Source: Spirochaetales bacterium (GTDB lineage: Bacteria; Spirochaetota; Spirochaetia; Sphaerochaetales; Sphaerochaetaceae). Taken from it: a stretch of 6,159 nucleotides of DNA. Positions 5,259 to 6,159 of this stretch are shown piece by piece. The DNA lies in NCBI GenBank assembly GCA_017962865.1, contig JAGCUM010000136.1:1-6159 (forward strand). The letters run 5' to 3'. The notes under the pieces are model-generated. The model ran no database searches. It saw nothing but the letters and a program-made list of their open reading frames with translations, and was not told the origin of the DNA. Made by a program: the position numbers and the translations under genes. Every line of letters starts with the position of its first letter. The stretch's first letter is position 1.

Positions 5259-6159
5259 AAGAAGAACTGGAAAGCTACATAAGCTGCGTAGATGATCAGG
5301 AGGACAATGCCCTGATATCTGCGCAGTTTTTTTGTGCACAGTGCCGGAACGGTCATGAATGCCATCACGAAGAACATCAGCGGGATGTCCACGACCAGGG
5401 ATGCATTGTGTCCGGCAATCAGCTTGTCAGCCGGGATGCTGAACGGATTGATGGTGACAGCCATGCCGCTGACCAGCACCAGGTTGAACAGGTTTGCACC
5501 GACTATGTTTCCGAGAGACAGCGACGAGTGACCCTTGACGAGGGATGTGATTGCCGTCACCAGCTCTGGCAAAGATGTTCCGAGGGCAATGAAGGTGAGG
5601 GCGATGACCGACTCGGGAACACCCAGGCCGGCGGCGATGATCTTGCCGTTATCGACCAGAAGCTTTGCTCCCACGGCGATGACCGCAGCTCCGATGATCA
5701 GCAGAACGATGTCCTTCCACAGGGGTTTATCCATTTTTTCTGCGTCTTCATCTTCTTCCGGGTCCATCACAAGCTTTCCACTGAAGGCCTGTCTGATTGT
5801 GATTGTCATGTAGATGAGGAAGATCAGCAGAAGGACGATTCCCACTATCCTTGAGAAGAAACCGGTGCTGTAGGCGATTGCCGAATAGAAGATTGCTGCG
5901 ATGAAGAAGAAAATGATCGGGGTTCTGAATGTCCTTGTATCGACATCGAGGCTGCTCTTGGCCGCGATCGTGATGGCGGCGATCAGGGCAGTGTTGCATA
6001 TGCACGATCCTATGGCATTGCCGTAAGCTGTCTGGCTCTGTCCGACTGCAGCTGCAAGCGAGGATACCATGACCTCCGGGATGGTTGTTCCGATGGATAC
6101 GATGGTTGCTCCGATCAGAATCTCCGGTATATGGTAGCGGTGGGCGATTCCCACAGCTC
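5255..6159 (-). CDS. CaCA-family Na+(H+)/Ca2+ antiporter, YrbG-like, lacking its N-terminus in this window
   Basis: The frame runs off the right edge, so the true start and first membrane helix are outside; GTG at 6154 is only the first start-like codon in view and is not taken as the start. Numbered from that codon (299 residues), both inverted alpha repeats of the cation exchanger fold are present: GATIVSIGTTIPEVMVS (15-31) with GNAIGSCICN (45-54), and FIALGTSLPELVTA (188-201) with GNIVGANLFN (215-224). The central Ca2+-binding glutamates E27 and E197 are intact, matching E54 and E213 of NCX_Mj. An acidic cytoplasmic loop DPEEDEDAEK (131-140) separates the halves, and about nine hydrophobic segments are visible. 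Members exchange Ca2+ for Na+ or H+ across the inner membrane. The usual length is 310-350, so about 20-40 residues are missing. Its stop lies 4 bp from the convergent NagB-like stop, and no functional link is evident. Confidence 0.9.
   Translation of the reverse strand, partial: AVGIAHRYHIPEILIGATIVSIGTTIPEVMVSSLAAAVGQSQTAYGNAIGSCICNTALIAAITIAAKSSLDVDTRTFRTPIIFFFIAAIFYSAIAYSTGFFSRIVGIVLLLIFLIYMTITIRQAFSGKLVMDPEEDEDAEKMDKPLWKDIVLLIIGAAVIAVGAKLLVDNGKIIAAGLGVPESVIALTFIALGTSLPELVTAITSLVKGHSSLSLGNIVGANLFNLVLVSGMAVTINPFSIPADKLIAGHNASLVVDIPLMFFVMAFMTVPALCTKKLRRYQGIVLLIIYAAYVAFQFFF

Noticed and set aside
5326..5337. T-run TTTTTTT after CTGCGCAG, looking like a terminator for the NagB-like gene
   Set aside because: The T-run is the complement of two in-frame lysine codons of the antiporter, and CTGCGCAG has no loop. 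The best stem with downstream TGCACAG has mismatches and puts the T-run inside the loop.
5326..5337. A AAA AAA slippery heptamer near the antiporter 3' end as a programmed frameshift
   Set aside because: It arises from Thr-Lys-Lys codons. The zero frame ends at a normal family C-terminus, and I saw no convincing downstream stimulator.

Overview
The window comes from a moderate-GC, gene-dense bacterial genome. The likely source is a diderm, possibly a spirochaete (Sphaerochaeta/Treponema type). The evidence is the solute-binding protein: it has a cleavable signal peptide ending in VFA followed by QGAPEA and no lipobox cysteine, so it should be a free periplasmic protein, and that style of signal peptide is common in spirochaetes. 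The assignment rests on signal-peptide style only. No rRNA, tRNA, mobile element or CRISPR array was seen.

Layout from left to right. (1) 2-334, plus strand: the last 110 codons of an N-acylglucosamine 2-epimerase (AGE) family protein. (2) 353-388: a strong bidirectional terminator separating it from a convergent operon. (3) 4353 down to 400, minus strand: a complete three-gene ABC importer in the order periplasmic binding protein, ATPase, fused double permease. It resembles the Fe3+/2-aminoethylphosphonate/AfuABC group. A GC-rich hairpin and a perfect 15-nt palindrome lie between the first two genes, and the last two overlap by 4 bp (ATGA). (4) 4354-4515: an AT-rich divergent promoter region with an extended -10 element for each side and a 9-bp inverted repeat between and beside them. 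(5) 4516-5250, plus strand: a NagB-like (glucosamine-6-phosphate deaminase/isomerase family) enzyme. (6) 5255-6159, minus strand: the C-terminal ~300 residues of a CaCA-family Na+(H+)/Ca2+ antiporter, whose stop codon lies 4 bp from the NagB-like stop.

How the genes may work together. The importer and the NagB-like enzyme share a divergent control region, and an epimerase of N-acetylhexosamine type lies just beyond the operon. The binding protein looks iron-like by family but lacks the paired tyrosines that bind ferric iron, and it keeps an SSSGSAY segment of the kind used by phosphonate and organophosphate binders. The most interesting reading, which is inference, is a small amino-sugar or sugar-phosphate uptake locus: a phosphorylated hexose or hexosamine would enter through an AfuABC-like importer and be processed by the NagB-like isomerase. 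The antiporter is probably an unrelated neighbour.
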